DNA from: Mycolicibacterium mucogenicum DSM 44124
GTDB taxonomy: Bacteria; Actinomycetota; Actinomycetes; Mycobacteriales; Mycobacteriaceae
Assembly (NCBI RefSeq): GCF_005670685.2
Contig: NZ_CP062008.1
Span: 3,534,001-3,598,000, forward strand
DNA length: 64,000 nt
Direction of reading: 5' to 3'
The notes beneath the pieces were generated by a model. The model was given only the letters and a program-made list of their open reading frames with translations, made no database searches and was not told the origin of the DNA. The translations under genes and the position numbers were made by a program. This document shows, piece by piece, positions 45,375 through 54,610 of the stretch. Positions within the stretch are counted from its first letter, which is position 1, and every line of letters starts with the position of its first letter.

Positions 45375-46496
45375 GTGATTCGCAGCCGTGACGACGACGC
45401 CTGCCCGGGCGCCCTGCAGGTGCACCAGGCGGCCGACGGTGGCCTGGCCCGCATCCGCCTGGCCGGCGGGATGATCACCGCTGCGCAACTGGAGGCACTG
45501 GCCCTCGCGGCCCCCGAATTCGGTTCGCCGGCAATGGAACTGACCTCGCGCGGCAACATTCAGGTGCGTGGAATCCGCGACGCCGCAGGGCTGGCCGCGG
45601 CGGTCCAGACGGCGGGCCTGCTGCCCTCGGCCACCCACGAGCGCGTCCGCAACATCGTGGCATCCCCGCTGTCGGGCCGCAGCGGCGGGCTGGGCGACGT
45701 CCGGGCCGTCGTGCACGACCTCGATTCCGGCCTGCAAAACCGTCCTGACCTGGCCGAACTTCCCGGCAGGTTCTGGTTCGGGGTCGACGACGGCCGCGGT
45801 GACATCTCGGGCCTGGCGCCCGATGTGAGCACCCACCTGATCTCTTCCGACAGCGCCGCCGTGCTGGTCGCGGGCCGCGACACCGGCGTGCGGATCGCCG
45901 CTGCACAGGCCTCGGAGACCCTGCTGAACCTGGCCCACGGCTTCCAGCATATTCGCAGAAACCGTTGGCGGACAAGCGAACTGGATGACACCGACGCCCT
46001 CCTGGATGCGGCCGGGCTGAAGCCGACCGAACCGTCCGGTGCGACCTGGGCGCCCGTCGACGTCCCGCCGGTCGGCTGGATCACCCAGGACGACGGCCGG
46101 ATCACGTTGGGCGCCGCTGTCCCGCTGGGTGTGCTGCAGGCCCGTACCGCCGAGTTTGTGGCAGCCATCACCGCTCCCGTGGTGGTCACACCATGGCGCT
46201 CGTTACTCATCTGTGACCTCGAAGAGGGCATCGCCGACACCTCGCTGCGGGTGCTGGCGCCCATGGGGCTGATATTCGACGAGCACTCCCCCTGGCTGTC
46301 GATCAGCTCCTGCACCGGCAGGCCGGGGTGCGCCAAGTCACTGACCGACGTGCGCAGTGACGCGGCCGCGGCGGCGGAGTCGGGCGAGCCCGGCGGCCGC
46401 AGGCATTTCGTCGGCTGCGAGCGCGCGTGCGGCAGTCCGTCGGTCGGTGAGGTGCTGGTGGCGACCAACTCGGGGTACGAACCGCGCCACCCGTAG
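45375..46496 (+). CDS. cobG: precorrin-3B synthase CobG
   Basis: Fe-S/siroheme-reductase-like oxygen-dependent enzyme that hydroxylates and contracts precorrin-3A in the aerobic pathway. The 373-residue product has LTSRGNIQVRG (nitrite/sulfite reductase ferredoxin half-domain). Its C-terminal cluster cysteines are ISSCTGRPGCAKS and VGCERACG (C-x5-C ... C-x3-C). Start chosen as the GTG of VIRSRDDDACPG, 7 nt after a -10 box. It leads cobG-cobH-cobIJ. Confidence 0.94.
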   Translation: MIRSRDDDACPGALQVHQAADGGLARIRLAGGMITAAQLEALALAAPEFGSPAMELTSRGNIQVRGIRDAAGLAAAVQTAGLLPSATHERVRNIVASPLSGRSGGLGDVRAVVHDLDSGLQNRPDLAELPGRFWFGVDDGRGDISGLAPDVSTHLISSDSAAVLVAGRDTGVRIAAAQASETLLNLAHGFQHIRRNRWRTSELDDTDALLDAAGLKPTEPSGATWAPVDVPPVGWITQDDGRITLGAAVPLGVLQARTAEFVAAITAPVVVTPWRSLLICDLEEGIADTSLRVLAPMGLIFDEHSPWLSISSCTGRPGCAKSLTDVRSDAAAAAESGEPGGRRHFVGCERACGSPSVGEVLVATNSGYEPRHP

Positions 46497-46505
46497 GGTT
46501 ATCGC

Positions 46506-47132
46506 GTGCTCGACTACGTCCGCGACGCTGCGGAGATCTACCGGCAGTCGTTCGCGACGATCCGTGACGAAGCGGATCTGGCGCGATTTCCCGACGACGT
46601 CTCACGCGTCGTCGTCCGTCTGATCCACACCTGCGGCCAGGTCGACGTCACCGAGCACGTCGCCTACACCGACGACGTGGTGACCCGCACGCATGCCGCG
46701 CTGGCTGCCGGGGCTCCGATCCTGTGCGACTCGTCGATGGTGGCGGCGGGCATCACGCGCTCGCGCCTGCCCGCGAACAACGACGTGGTGTCGCTGGTCG
46801 CCGACCCGGGTGCGCCCGCCATGGCCGAGAAGCTCGGCAGCACCCGGTCCGCGGCGGCCGTCGATCTGTGGGCCGACCGGCTCGGCGGTGCCGTGCTGGC
46901 CATCGGCAACGCACCGACCGCGCTGTTCCGGCTGCTGGAGCTGCTGGACGAGGGCGCCCCGGTGCCCGCCGCGGTGCTGGGCGGCCCGGTGGGCTTCGTC
47001 GGCTCGGCGCAGTCGAAGGACGAATTGATCGCGCGGCCGCGCGGCATGGACTATCTGGTGGTGACGGGGCGGCGTGGCGGCAGTGCCATGGCCGCCGCCG
47101 CGGTGAACGCGATTGCGAGTGAACGAGAATGA
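46506..47132 (+). CDS. cobH: precorrin-8X methylmutase CobH
   Basis: Moves the C11 methyl to C12, giving hydrogenobyrinic acid. The 208-residue product has [20 protein letters not shown] with the catalytic-type histidine, then [20 protein letters not shown] and [12 protein letters not shown], all family signatures. GTG start 10 nt after the cobG stop. The stop overlaps cobIJ by ATGA. Confidence 0.96.
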   Translation: MLDYVRDAAEIYRQSFATIRDEADLARFPDDVSRVVVRLIHTCGQVDVTEHVAYTDDVVTRTHAALAAGAPILCDSSMVAAGITRSRLPANNDVVSLVADPGAPAMAEKLGSTRSAAAVDLWADRLGGAVLAIGNAPTALFRLLELLDEGAPVPAAVLGGPVGFVGSAQSKDELIARPRGMDYLVVTGRRGGSAMAAAAVNAIASERE

Positions 47133-48601
47133 GCGCCCTGGGCACCTTGTACGGCGTCGGCCTGGGTCCCGGTGACCCGGAATTGGTGACGGTCAAGGCC
47201 GCGCGCGTGATCGGCGAGGCCGACGTGGTGGCGTACCACAGTGCGCGCCACGGCCACAGCATCGCGCGCCGCATCGCCGAACCGTATCTGCGCGCCGGCC
47301 AGATCGAGGAGCACCTCGTCTACCCGGTGACGACCGAGACCACATCGCATCCGGGCGGTTACGACGGCGCCATCGAGGACTTCTACACCGAGGCCGCCGA
47401 GCGCATCGCCACCCACCTCGCCGCGGGCCGCAACGTCGCGCTGCTGGCCGAGGGCGACCCGCTGTTCTACAGCTCCTACATGCACATGCACACGCGGCTC
47501 ACCGAGCGGTTCCACGCCGTCATCGTGCCGGGCGTGACATCCGTCAGCGCCGCCTCGGCCGCGATCTCGACACCGCTCGTGCAGGGCGAACAGGTGCTCA
47601 CCATCCTGCCCGGCACACTGCCTGCCGGCGAGCTGCAGCGCCGCCTCGCCGACACCGACGCCGCCGTCGTGATGAAGTTGGGCCGCTCGTACCCGGCTGT
47701 GCGGCAGGCGCTTTCGTCGGCCGGACGGCTGGACGAGGCGTTCTACGTGGAGCGCGCGAGCACCGAGGCGCAGCGGGTGCTGCCGGCCGCCGACGTCGAC
47801 GAGACGACGGTGCCGTACTTCTCCATCGCGATCCTGCCGGGCGGACGGCGTGAGGCCCGCACCGGCGGCAGTGTTGTCGTGGTCGGGCTGGGCCCCGGCG
47901 ACCCGGAGTGGACGACGACGCAGACCCGCCGCGAGCTGGCGGCTGCCACCGACCTGATCGGCTACGGGCCGTACCTGGACCGCGTGCCGGATCGCCCCGG
48001 CCAGCAGCGGCACCCGAGCGACAACACCGATGAACGCGCCCGCGCCGAGTTGGCCTGCAGGCTGGCCCAGCAGGGCCGGACGGTAGCCGTGGTGTCGTCC
48101 GGTGACCCCGGCGTTTTCGCGATGGCGACCGCGGTGCTCGAGGAGGCCCAGCAGTGGCCGGGCGTCGAGGTCCGGGTGGTCCCGGCGATGACCGCCGCGC
48201 AGGCCGTGGCCAGCCGGGTCGGTGCGCCGCTCGGCCATGACTATGTGGTGATCTCACTGTCCGACCGGCTCAAGCCGTGGGACATCATCGCCCAGCGCAT
48301 CACCGCGGCCGCCCGCGCCGACTTCGTGCTCGCGATCTACAACCCGGCGTCGAAGACCCGTACCTGGCAGGTGGCCGCGATGCAGGACCTGCTGCTGGAG
48401 TACCGGGACCCGAACACCCCCGTCATCATCGGTCGTGACGTGGCCGGGCCGAACGAAACGGTGCGCGTGGTGCGGCTGGCCGACCTCAAGCCGGCCGAGA
48501 TCGACATGCGCTGCCTGCTGATCATCGGGTCGTCGCAGACGGTGTGGCACAGCACCCCCGAGGGCGACCGGGTGTTCACCCCACGGTATTACCCCCACTG
48601 A
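47129..48601 (+). CDS. cobIJ: fused CobI-CobJ methyltransferase
   Basis: A 490-residue fusion. The N-terminal half ([33 protein letters not shown]) is precorrin-2 C20-methyltransferase CobI. The C-terminal half, from about residue 247 ([38 protein letters not shown]), is precorrin-3B C17-methyltransferase CobJ. Both SAM-binding GxGxGDP loops are intact. This fusion is normal in mycobacteria. The start overlaps the cobH stop. Confidence 0.96.
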   Translation: MSALGTLYGVGLGPGDPELVTVKAARVIGEADVVAYHSARHGHSIARRIAEPYLRAGQIEEHLVYPVTTETTSHPGGYDGAIEDFYTEAAERIATHLAAGRNVALLAEGDPLFYSSYMHMHTRLTERFHAVIVPGVTSVSAASAAISTPLVQGEQVLTILPGTLPAGELQRRLADTDAAVVMKLGRSYPAVRQALSSAGRLDEAFYVERASTEAQRVLPAADVDETTVPYFSIAILPGGRREARTGGSVVVVGLGPGDPEWTTTQTRRELAAATDLIGYGPYLDRVPDRPGQQRHPSDNTDERARAELACRLAQQGRTVAVVSSGDPGVFAMATAVLEEAQQWPGVEVRVVPAMTAAQAVASRVGAPLGHDYVVISLSDRLKPWDIIAQRITAAARADFVLAIYNPASKTRTWQVAAMQDLLLEYRDPNTPVIIGRDVAGPNETVRVVRLADLKPAEIDMRCLLIIGSSQTVWHSTPEGDRVFTPRYYPH

Positions 48602-48629
48602 TTCGATTGGGCCACTAGGGTTTCCGGAC

Positions 48630-50510
48630 ATGAGCGAAAGCCCTCGAGTCACGCGCCTGGTCATGTACAAGCACGGCATGGCGCTGGTCGAACGCAGTGG
48701 CCCGGTCGACGGTGATTTCGCCCTGACGTTCCGCCACGCCCAGATGAAGGACGTGCTGAAGTCGCTGTCGGTGACTGGGACGGGCACCGACCTGGCCGTC
48801 GGGGCGGTCTCGTTCGACACCCCGACCGACCCGCACACCCAACTGGGCGGCCGCGGGGTGCAGATCGAGTCCGGCAACGCGCTGCGCGGGCTGTTCGACG
48901 GCCTGCGGGGCCGCACCGTCGAAGTCGACTGCGGCGCCGCGCGCCATCGGGGCGAGGTGATCGGCGTCGACGAATCCGCAAAGTATCGACAGGTGCTGGT
49001 CCTGCGCACCGACGCCGGGTCGGTCAGCCTGATCGAACTGGCCGACGTCGCTGCCGTGACGCTGGCGGAGGGACCGTCACGCGACAACCTCGAGTACCTG
49101 CTGGACCGGTCCCGCGCGCTGACCGCGGGCCAGAATTGCCAACTGGGCGTACAGGTTCGGGGCAGCGGGACCGTCCAGGTGTCCTATGTGGTGCCGGCCC
49201 CGCTGTGGCGGCTGTCGTACCGCCTGGTCCGCGACGGTGACGCACTGGTCTTGACCGCGATGGGCATCGTGCACAACCCGGTCGACGAAGACCTCACGGA
49301 CGTCGCGCTGACCCTGACCACCGGCGAACCGGTCTCCTTCGACATCGACCTGTACGAGAGCAAGCACGCGTATCGGGAGGTCGTCGAGGAAAGCCGCCGT
49401 GGCGCGGTGCCCGTGTCCGCCGCGGCGAAGAAGACCCGGTCGCCGGCCGAGGTCCCGGTGGCGATGGCGATGCCCGCTCCTGCCGGCGCCGGGTTTTTCG
49501 ATGCGTATGCCGATGCCGTCGACGATGTCGAAACCGCCGACCGCGGTGAGTATTTCGAGTACCGGCTCAGTACCCCGGTGTCGCTCAAGCGCGGCGGCGC
49601 GTCGATGATTCCGCTGGCGGTACAGGCGGTGGACGGGGTCCGGCGCGAGCTGGTGTGGAACGGCCGCGACCGCTCCCCCGAGATCGTCCTCGTCTTCACC
49701 AACACCGCGGGCATCGTGCTCGAGGAAGGCCCAGCCGTCATCTACGAGCAGGACGCCTATGCCGGTGAAGCGATGGTGCCCTTCACCGCCCGTGACGCGA
49801 AAGTGCGGCTGCCGTTCGCGAAAGATCTTGCAGTGCGCTGTCGGCACACCTCGACCGTCAGCGACGTCACCGCCCGCGTCCGTCTGGCCCGCGCCGCGCT
49901 GGTACACGAGCAGCGCCGCGAGATGGTGCACACCCTGCGGGTCGAGAACGACCATGCCGAGCCGGTCGACGTGATCTTCGAGATCACCCGTTTTCAGGGG
50001 CGCCGCGTCGAACCGCGGGACAACGTGACCGCGATCGCCGACGACGGGACCAACCACCGGATCACGGTCACCGCGGCCGGTCACGGGGCCGTCGAGGCCA
50101 CGGTGCTGGAAAGCTGGCCGCTGTCCAGTGAGATCGACTACGAGCACCTCGCGCCGGGTCAGCTCGAGGAGTGGCTGGCCGACCGGTCCCTCGACGCGGC
50201 CACCATCACCACGCTCGGCGATGTCCTGGACAAGTGGGCGGCCGCCGAGCGGCTGGAATCGGACGCCGAGCAGGTCGAGGCTGCGCGCTCGGGTGACTAC
50301 GAGGCGCAGAGCCGAATCTCGGAGCAGCTCAACGTCCTCGGCACCGACGGACCCGAAGGCGAGCTACGGCGCCGGCTCATCGTGGACCTGGAGGCGCTGC
50401 GGGACCGCAGCACCGAGCAGGGCGAGAAGGTCCGTCAGCTCCGCGACGATGCGGAAGCGCACCGGCGGGCCGCGTGGGACGAACTCCAGCGGCTCATCGA
50501 CGCGCCCTGA
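48630..50510 (+). CDS. DUF4139-like protein, unknown function
   Basis: A 626-residue protein. The middle part (APLWRLSYRLVRDGDALVLTAMGIVHNP, then DLTDVALTLTTGEPVSFDIDLY) resembles the DUF4139 beta-rich domain. The C-terminus (about 520-626) is charged, with coiled-coil character (LESDAEQVEAARSGDYEAQSRI). No signal peptide is seen. It lies 28 bp after cobIJ on the same strand, and its last 17 nt overlap convergent cobK. A role in cobalamin metabolism is possible only by position. As I recall the M. tuberculosis order, other genes occupy this place. Confidence 0.75.
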   Translation: MSESPRVTRLVMYKHGMALVERSGPVDGDFALTFRHAQMKDVLKSLSVTGTGTDLAVGAVSFDTPTDPHTQLGGRGVQIESGNALRGLFDGLRGRTVEVDCGAARHRGEVIGVDESAKYRQVLVLRTDAGSVSLIELADVAAVTLAEGPSRDNLEYLLDRSRALTAGQNCQLGVQVRGSGTVQVSYVVPAPLWRLSYRLVRDGDALVLTAMGIVHNPVDEDLTDVALTLTTGEPVSFDIDLYESKHAYREVVEESRRGAVPVSAAAKKTRSPAEVPVAMAMPAPAGAGFFDAYADAVDDVETADRGEYFEYRLSTPVSLKRGGASMIPLAVQAVDGVRRELVWNGRDRSPEIVLVFTNTAGIVLEEGPAVIYEQDAYAGEAMVPFTARDAKVRLPFAKDLAVRCRHTSTVSDVTARVRLARAALVHEQRREMVHTLRVENDHAEPVDVIFEITRFQGRRVEPRDNVTAIADDGTNHRITVTAAGHGAVEATVLESWPLSSEIDYEHLAPGQLEEWLADRSLDAATITTLGDVLDKWAAAERLESDAEQVEAARSGDYEAQSRISEQLNVLGTDGPEGELRRRLIVDLEALRDRSTEQGEKVRQLRDDAEAHRRAAWDELQRLIDAP

Positions 50511-51219
50511 CCCAGGCTTCGGCTTCGTCGACGGTGGCGGCTGTCGCCACGCCGTCGGGCAGCACCGGCCGGTCCACCATGATCACCGGAACATTCAGCG
50601 CGGCAGCGGCATCCAACTTCGCGCGCGTCATGCCGCCACCGCTGTTCTTCGTGACCAGGGCGTCGATCCGGTGGTCTCGCAGCAGCGCCAGCTCGTTGTC
50701 GTAGTCGTACGGACCGCGCGACAGCAGGATGTGGTGCTGCGGCGGCAACGTCTCGGCGTCCGGCGGCGTGACGGCACGGATGAGGAACCAGGCGTCCGAC
50801 GCGCGGAAGGCCGTCGTGCCCGAACGTCCCGTGGTGAGGAAGACCCGTTGGTAGCCAAGGTCTTTGACGGTCTGCGCGGCCTGCCGGTCATCGGCGACGA
50901 CGATGGCGTCACCGTACGGCCACGCCGGCCGCGCCAGGACCAGGTGCGGCAGCCGCAGGCTTGCGCAGGCCTGGGCGGCGTTGGCGGTGATGGTGGCGGC
51001 GAACGGGTGCGTGGCGTCGACGACGGCGGTGATCTCGTTGTCCTGCAAGTAGGTCCGCAGGCCGTCGACGCCACCGAAGCCGCCGATCCGCACCGGGCCC
51101 ACGGGTAGCGCCGGGTCGGGGACGCGGCCGGCCAGGGAACTGATCAGCTCGACATCGAGGTGCAGCCGTTTGGCCAGTGCCCGCGCCTCGGACGTCCCAC
51201 CCAGGAGCAAGACTTTCAC
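50494..51219 (-). CDS. cobK: precorrin-6A reductase CobK
   Basis: NADPH-dependent reductase of the aerobic corrin pathway, 241 residues. It begins MKVLLLGGTSEARALAKRLH, with a Rossmann-type GGTSE loop. It also has VVDATHPFA and ALVTKNSGGGMTRAKLDAA, both CobK/CbiJ signatures. GTG start with AGAGG upstream. It is convergent with and overlaps the DUF4139-like gene by 17 nt. It lies downstream of cobL-cobM, with a 60-bp inverted repeat in the gap. Confidence 0.94.
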   Translation of the reverse strand: MKVLLLGGTSEARALAKRLHLDVELISSLAGRVPDPALPVGPVRIGGFGGVDGLRTYLQDNEITAVVDATHPFAATITANAAQACASLRLPHLVLARPAWPYGDAIVVADDRQAAQTVKDLGYQRVFLTTGRSGTTAFRASDAWFLIRAVTPPDAETLPPQHHILLSRGPYDYDNELALLRDHRIDALVTKNSGGGMTRAKLDAAAALNVPVIMVDRPVLPDGVATAATVDEAEAWVRARR

Positions 51220-51239
51220 CGGTTACCTCTCGTCTCTCT

Positions 51240-51300
51240 CGCGAGCAGACGTAAACCTGTCGATTTCGGCCCCGAAATGACAGTTTTGCGACTGCTCGCG
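51240..51300. repeat. long imperfect inverted repeat between cobM and cobK
   Basis: Arms of about 28-30 bp starting CGCGAGCAG and ending CTGCTCGCG, with inner matches AAAC/CTGTC and ATTTCGG/CCGAAAT around a GC-rich centre. A transcript would fold into one long hairpin. There is no T-run, so this may be a dispersed repeat or a processing/termination structure. Confidence 0.65.
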
Positions 51301-51308
51301 GCAATACA

Positions 51309-52064
51309 TCAGTGGGTGGCCCCGCGGCGCCGGCCGCTGGAATACAGGTAACTCTCGTCAAATCCCCGGGCGCCCAGCGCATCTCCCACGAAGATGACCG
51401 CGGTCTTGGTGATGCCCGCCGCTTTGGTCTGCTCGGCCAGTTCGGACAGGGTACAGGTGATGACCTGCTCGGTCGGCCAGCTGACGAAAGCCACCACCGC
51501 GCAGGGGGTTTCCGGGCGGTATCCGCCCTCGAGCAGCTGCGGGACGATGTTGTCGATCTGCGCGGCCGCCAGGTGCAGCACCAGGGTGGCGCCGGGCTTG
51601 GACAGCGATACCAAATCCTCGCCGTGGGGCATCGCGGTCGACAGTGTCGCCACCCGGGACAGGGTGACGGTCTGGGCCACGCCGGGCACCGTGAGCTCGC
51701 GCCCGAGCGCCGCGGCGGCAGCAGCGAAAGCCGGTACGCCGGGCACGATTTCGTAGTCGATACCGAGCTCGTCGAGCCGGCGGCACTGCTCGGCCACCGC
51801 GCTGTAGATCGACGGGTCCCCCGAATGCAGGCGCGCCACGTCGAGCCCTGCTTCGTGCGCGGCGACCGACTCGCCGATGATCTGCTCGAGGTTGAGCGGA
51901 CCGGTGTCGACGATCCGCGCGCCGGGCGGGCATTCCGCCAGCAGGTCGTCGGGCATGATCGAGCCGGCGTACAGACAGACCTGGCATGACCGCAACAGCC
52001 GCTGCCCCCGCACGGTGATGAGATCGGCGGCACCGGGTCCCGCGCCGATGAAGTACACCGTCAT
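51309..52064 (-). CDS. cobM: precorrin-4 C11-methyltransferase CobM
   Basis: SAM-dependent corrin methyltransferase, 251 residues. It begins MTVYFIGAGPGAADLITVRG, with the GAGPG SAM loop. It also shows CLYAGSIMP, LHSGDPSIYSA and EIVPGVPAFAAAAA. The ATG overlaps the cobL stop (ATGA), so cobL-cobM are translationally coupled. cobK follows after 89 bp. Confidence 0.96.
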   Translation of the reverse strand: MTVYFIGAGPGAADLITVRGQRLLRSCQVCLYAGSIMPDDLLAECPPGARIVDTGPLNLEQIIGESVAAHEAGLDVARLHSGDPSIYSAVAEQCRRLDELGIDYEIVPGVPAFAAAAAALGRELTVPGVAQTVTLSRVATLSTAMPHGEDLVSLSKPGATLVLHLAAAQIDNIVPQLLEGGYRPETPCAVVAFVSWPTEQVITCTLSELAEQTKAAGITKTAVIFVGDALGARGFDESYLYSSGRRRGATH

Positions 52065-53248
52065 TCTTTGACCACCGTCCACTGGGTTATCGGCAATGCC
52101 GGGCGCCAACCGGTGAAGCCACCGATCGGTTCGCCGTGATAATGCTGGAACCGGCGCAGTTCGCCACCCAGCTTCGAAAAGAGCTGCACCACAAAGGCTT
52201 CCGACTCTGCCGTCACCGCATTGGCGACCAGCCGGCCACCGGATTCGAGCGCGTCGAAGCAGGCGTCGAACAGCCCCGGTTGGGTCAGGCCACCGCCGAT
52301 GAAGATGGTGTCCGGGCCGGCCAGATCCTGGAATCCCTCCGGCGCTGCGCCGCGGACATCGACACGGACGCCGAATGTGTTGATGTTGCGGGTGATCCGC
52401 TCGCGGCGCCCGTCATCGCTTTCGAACGCGACGGCCCGGCCAGCTGACGCCCGGCACCATTCGATCGCCACACTGCCCGAACCCGAGCCGACGTCCCACA
52501 GGATTTGATTCGGGCGCGGCTGCAGCGTGGCAAGGGTCACCGCGCGGATGTGCTGTTTGGTGATCTGCCCGTCGTGGTCAAAGGCCGTGTCCGCCAGTGC
52601 CGCCCCGATGCGCAGGTCAGGGACATATTGCACGGCAATGACATTGAGCGCGTCGACGTGCGGATCCTGGGTCTGCCACTCCTGGGCCGTCATCGTCGTG
52701 ATGCGTTCGGCCGGCCCGCCGAGTTGTTCCAGGACGGTGAAGTCGGACTGGCCGCGCCCGGCTTCAGTGAGCAGCCGGGCCAGCGCCCGCGGGGTGTCGG
52801 CGCCCTTGGACAACACGACTGCCTGCCCGCCCAGTCGCATCGCGGTGTGCGGTGCGGCGTTGACGAGGCTGATCACCTCGGTGTCCTGCACGCTCCAGCC
52901 CAGTCGCGCGCACGCCAGGGTCACCGAGGACACGTGTGGCAGCACCGTCACGCGATCCCGGCCGAACAACCGGATCAGGGTGGCGCCGATGCCGTGCAGC
53001 ATCGGGTCGCCGGAGGCCACCACGTGCACGTCCCCCAGCCCGTCGAACAACGTGGGCAGGGCCGCCAGCATCGGCGACGGCCAGGCCTTCCGCTCGGCGG
53101 TGACGTCCGCGTCCAGCAGATCCAGCTGCCGCGGACCGCCGAAAATCACGGTGGCGCTTTGCAGTTCAGTGCGCGCCGCGCCACCGAGCCCGGCCATGCC
53201 GTCGGCGCCGATGCCGACGACGATGATCTTGCCTTCGTTACCGGTCAC
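52061..53248 (-). CDS. cobL: precorrin-6Y C5,15-methyltransferase CobL
   Basis: Bifunctional enzyme that methylates C5 and C15 and decarboxylates the C12 side chain. The 395-residue product has an N-terminal CobE-like methyltransferase domain (IIVVGIGADGMAGL, VVASGDPMLHGIG). Its C-terminal CobT-like SAM domain has LWDVGSGSGSVAIEWCR and PDTIFIGGGLTQPG. GTG of [11 protein letters not shown] overlaps the upstream SDR stop (GTGA). Order SDR-cobL-cobM-cobK on the minus strand. Confidence 0.95.
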   Translation of the reverse strand: MTGNEGKIIVVGIGADGMAGLGGAARTELQSATVIFGGPRQLDLLDADVTAERKAWPSPMLAALPTLFDGLGDVHVVASGDPMLHGIGATLIRLFGRDRVTVLPHVSSVTLACARLGWSVQDTEVISLVNAAPHTAMRLGGQAVVLSKGADTPRALARLLTEAGRGQSDFTVLEQLGGPAERITTMTAQEWQTQDPHVDALNVIAVQYVPDLRIGAALADTAFDHDGQITKQHIRAVTLATLQPRPNQILWDVGSGSGSVAIEWCRASAGRAVAFESDDGRRERITRNINTFGVRVDVRGAAPEGFQDLAGPDTIFIGGGLTQPGLFDACFDALESGGRLVANAVTAESEAFVVQLFSKLGGELRRFQHYHGEPIGGFTGWRPALPITQWTVVKE

Positions 53249-54003
53249 CTCGGCATCTTCCGCCAGATGGCCTTCGGCACAAAACGAGTCGCAAAGATCA
53301 GCGGGCGAATGCCCCACGGCACCCAGACCGCCGACTTGCCCTTCCGCAGCGCCGTCGCGGCAGCCTCGGCGACCTGCGCGGGCGTGCTCGACATCGGTGC
53401 CGGGTCCATGCCCTCGGTCATCCGGCCGATCACAAAGCCGGGCCGCACGATGAGCAATCGGATGCCCGTGCCGTGCAGCGCGTCGGCCAACCCGCACGCG
53501 AAGCCGTCCAGGCCCGCCTTGGCCGATCCGTAGACGTAGTTGGCCCGGCGGACCCGCGCCCCGGCGATCGACGAGAACACCACCAACCGTCCCCGACCCG
53601 CGGCGCGCATGCGCTGCGTCAACAGGGTCAGCAGGTTCACCTGCGCCACGTAGTCGGTGTGGACGACGGCCACCGCGTGCGCGGCGTCGTCTTCGGCCCG
53701 GGCCTGTTCGCCGAGGACGCCGAAGGCCAGCACCGCGGTGCCGATGGGCCCGTGCTCGGCTTCGATCGTGCTGAGCAACGCGGCATGCGAGGCCAGATCG
53801 TCGGCGTCGAACTCGCAGGTCTGTACCTCGGCGGCGCCGGCCGCTCGGACCGCCTGCACCTCGTCGATCAGCTGGTCGGCCCGGCGGGCAGCGAGCACCA
53901 CCGTGTTGCCCGGCGCCAGCCGGATGGCCAGTTCCAGGCCGATCTCACTGCGGCCGCCGAAGATGACGACCACCTCGCCGCCGGTATCCGCCGTGTCGTT
54001 CAC
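53245..54003 (-). CDS. short-chain dehydrogenase/reductase
   Basis: A 252-residue SDR. The nucleotide loop [16 protein letters not shown] is a variant GxxxGxG, and the catalytic YxxxK is in [13 protein letters not shown] with serine in VFSSIAG upstream. It resembles the cell-wall DprE2-like SDR group and the gene I recall as Rv2073c beside cobL. The substrate is unknown. The GTG start at 54003 is 7 nt after GATAAT, an acceptable -10 box; another GTG at 54018 would overlap that box. The stop overlaps cobL. Confidence 0.85.
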   Translation of the reverse strand: MNDTADTGGEVVVIFGGRSEIGLELAIRLAPGNTVVLAARRADQLIDEVQAVRAAGAAEVQTCEFDADDLASHAALLSTIEAEHGPIGTAVLAFGVLGEQARAEDDAAHAVAVVHTDYVAQVNLLTLLTQRMRAAGRGRLVVFSSIAGARVRRANYVYGSAKAGLDGFACGLADALHGTGIRLLIVRPGFVIGRMTEGMDPAPMSSTPAQVAEAAATALRKGKSAVWVPWGIRPLIFATRFVPKAIWRKMPR

Positions 54004-54038
54004 GGCTGCGATTATCACCTGCGCTACTTTTGATCACG

Positions 54039-54452
54039 ATGGCGAAGGCAACGACACGGCTCACCAGTGACGCGCTGGCATTCCTCACCGAGCGTCATCT
54101 GGCGATGCTGACCACCCTGCGGTCGGACAATTCCCCGCACGTCGTGGCTGTCGGTTTCACCTTCGACCCCAAGACCCACATCGCGCGCGTCATCACTACG
54201 GGCGGCTCCCAGAAGGCCCTCAACGCAGCCCAACGCGGCGTTGCCGTGCTGAGTCAGGTCGACGGTGCCCGGTGGCTGTCGCTCGAAGGCAAGTCGACCG
54301 TCAGCAACGACGCCGACGACGTCCGCGACGCCGAACTGCGCTACGCCCAGCGCTACCGCACCCCGCGGGTGAACCCACGGCGCGTGGTGATCGAGGTCCG
54401 CATCGAACGCGTCCTCGGCTCCAGCGAGCTGTTGGACCGCGGCGAGGCCTAG
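54039..54452 (+). CDS. F420H2-dependent biliverdin reductase-like protein
   Basis: A 137-residue split-barrel PPOX/FDOR protein. The sequence ([66 protein letters not shown]) closely resembles Rv2074. That protein was reported to reduce biliverdin with F420H2 and has the same length and neighbours. Cytosolic. ATG follows TACTTT by 8 nt, so the leader is nearly absent. Divergent from the SDR gene. Assignment is by resemblance from memory. Confidence 0.85.
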   Translation: MAKATTRLTSDALAFLTERHLAMLTTLRSDNSPHVVAVGFTFDPKTHIARVITTGGSQKALNAAQRGVAVLSQVDGARWLSLEGKSTVSNDADDVRDAELRYAQRYRTPRVNPRRVVIEVRIERVLGSSELLDRGEA

Positions 54453-54467
54453 TCAGTCCGGCAATGT

Positions 54468-54531
54468 CGTCGAAAAGGACCAAATGGTCGCTGTGACGAC
54501 CTCGAGAACAACCACTTGGTCCTTCTCGACG
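54468..54531. repeat. 21-bp-arm inverted repeat after the biliverdin reductase gene
   Basis: Arms 54468-54488 and 54511-54531, CGTCGA-AAGGACCAA-TGGT type, match with two mismatches around a 22-bp loop. Likely an RNA hairpin that ends or stabilises the upstream transcript; there is no T-run. Confidence 0.7.
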
Positions 54532-54557
54532 CCAAGACGTTCACCACTACACACCAC

Positions 54558-54573
54558 CGACAACTATTCGTCA
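54558..54573. promoter_or_regulatory. putative IclR-regulator operator before iclR
   Basis: CGACAACTATTCGTCA, an imperfect palindrome (GAC.A-N4-T.GTC). It is directly followed by TAAGAT (54574-54579), a TANNNT -10 box. The same motif with one change lies at 55638-55653. Confidence 0.6.
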
Positions 54574-54610
54574 TAAGATGCTCAGCGTCCCCAGACCGGC
54601 AGGAGCATCG

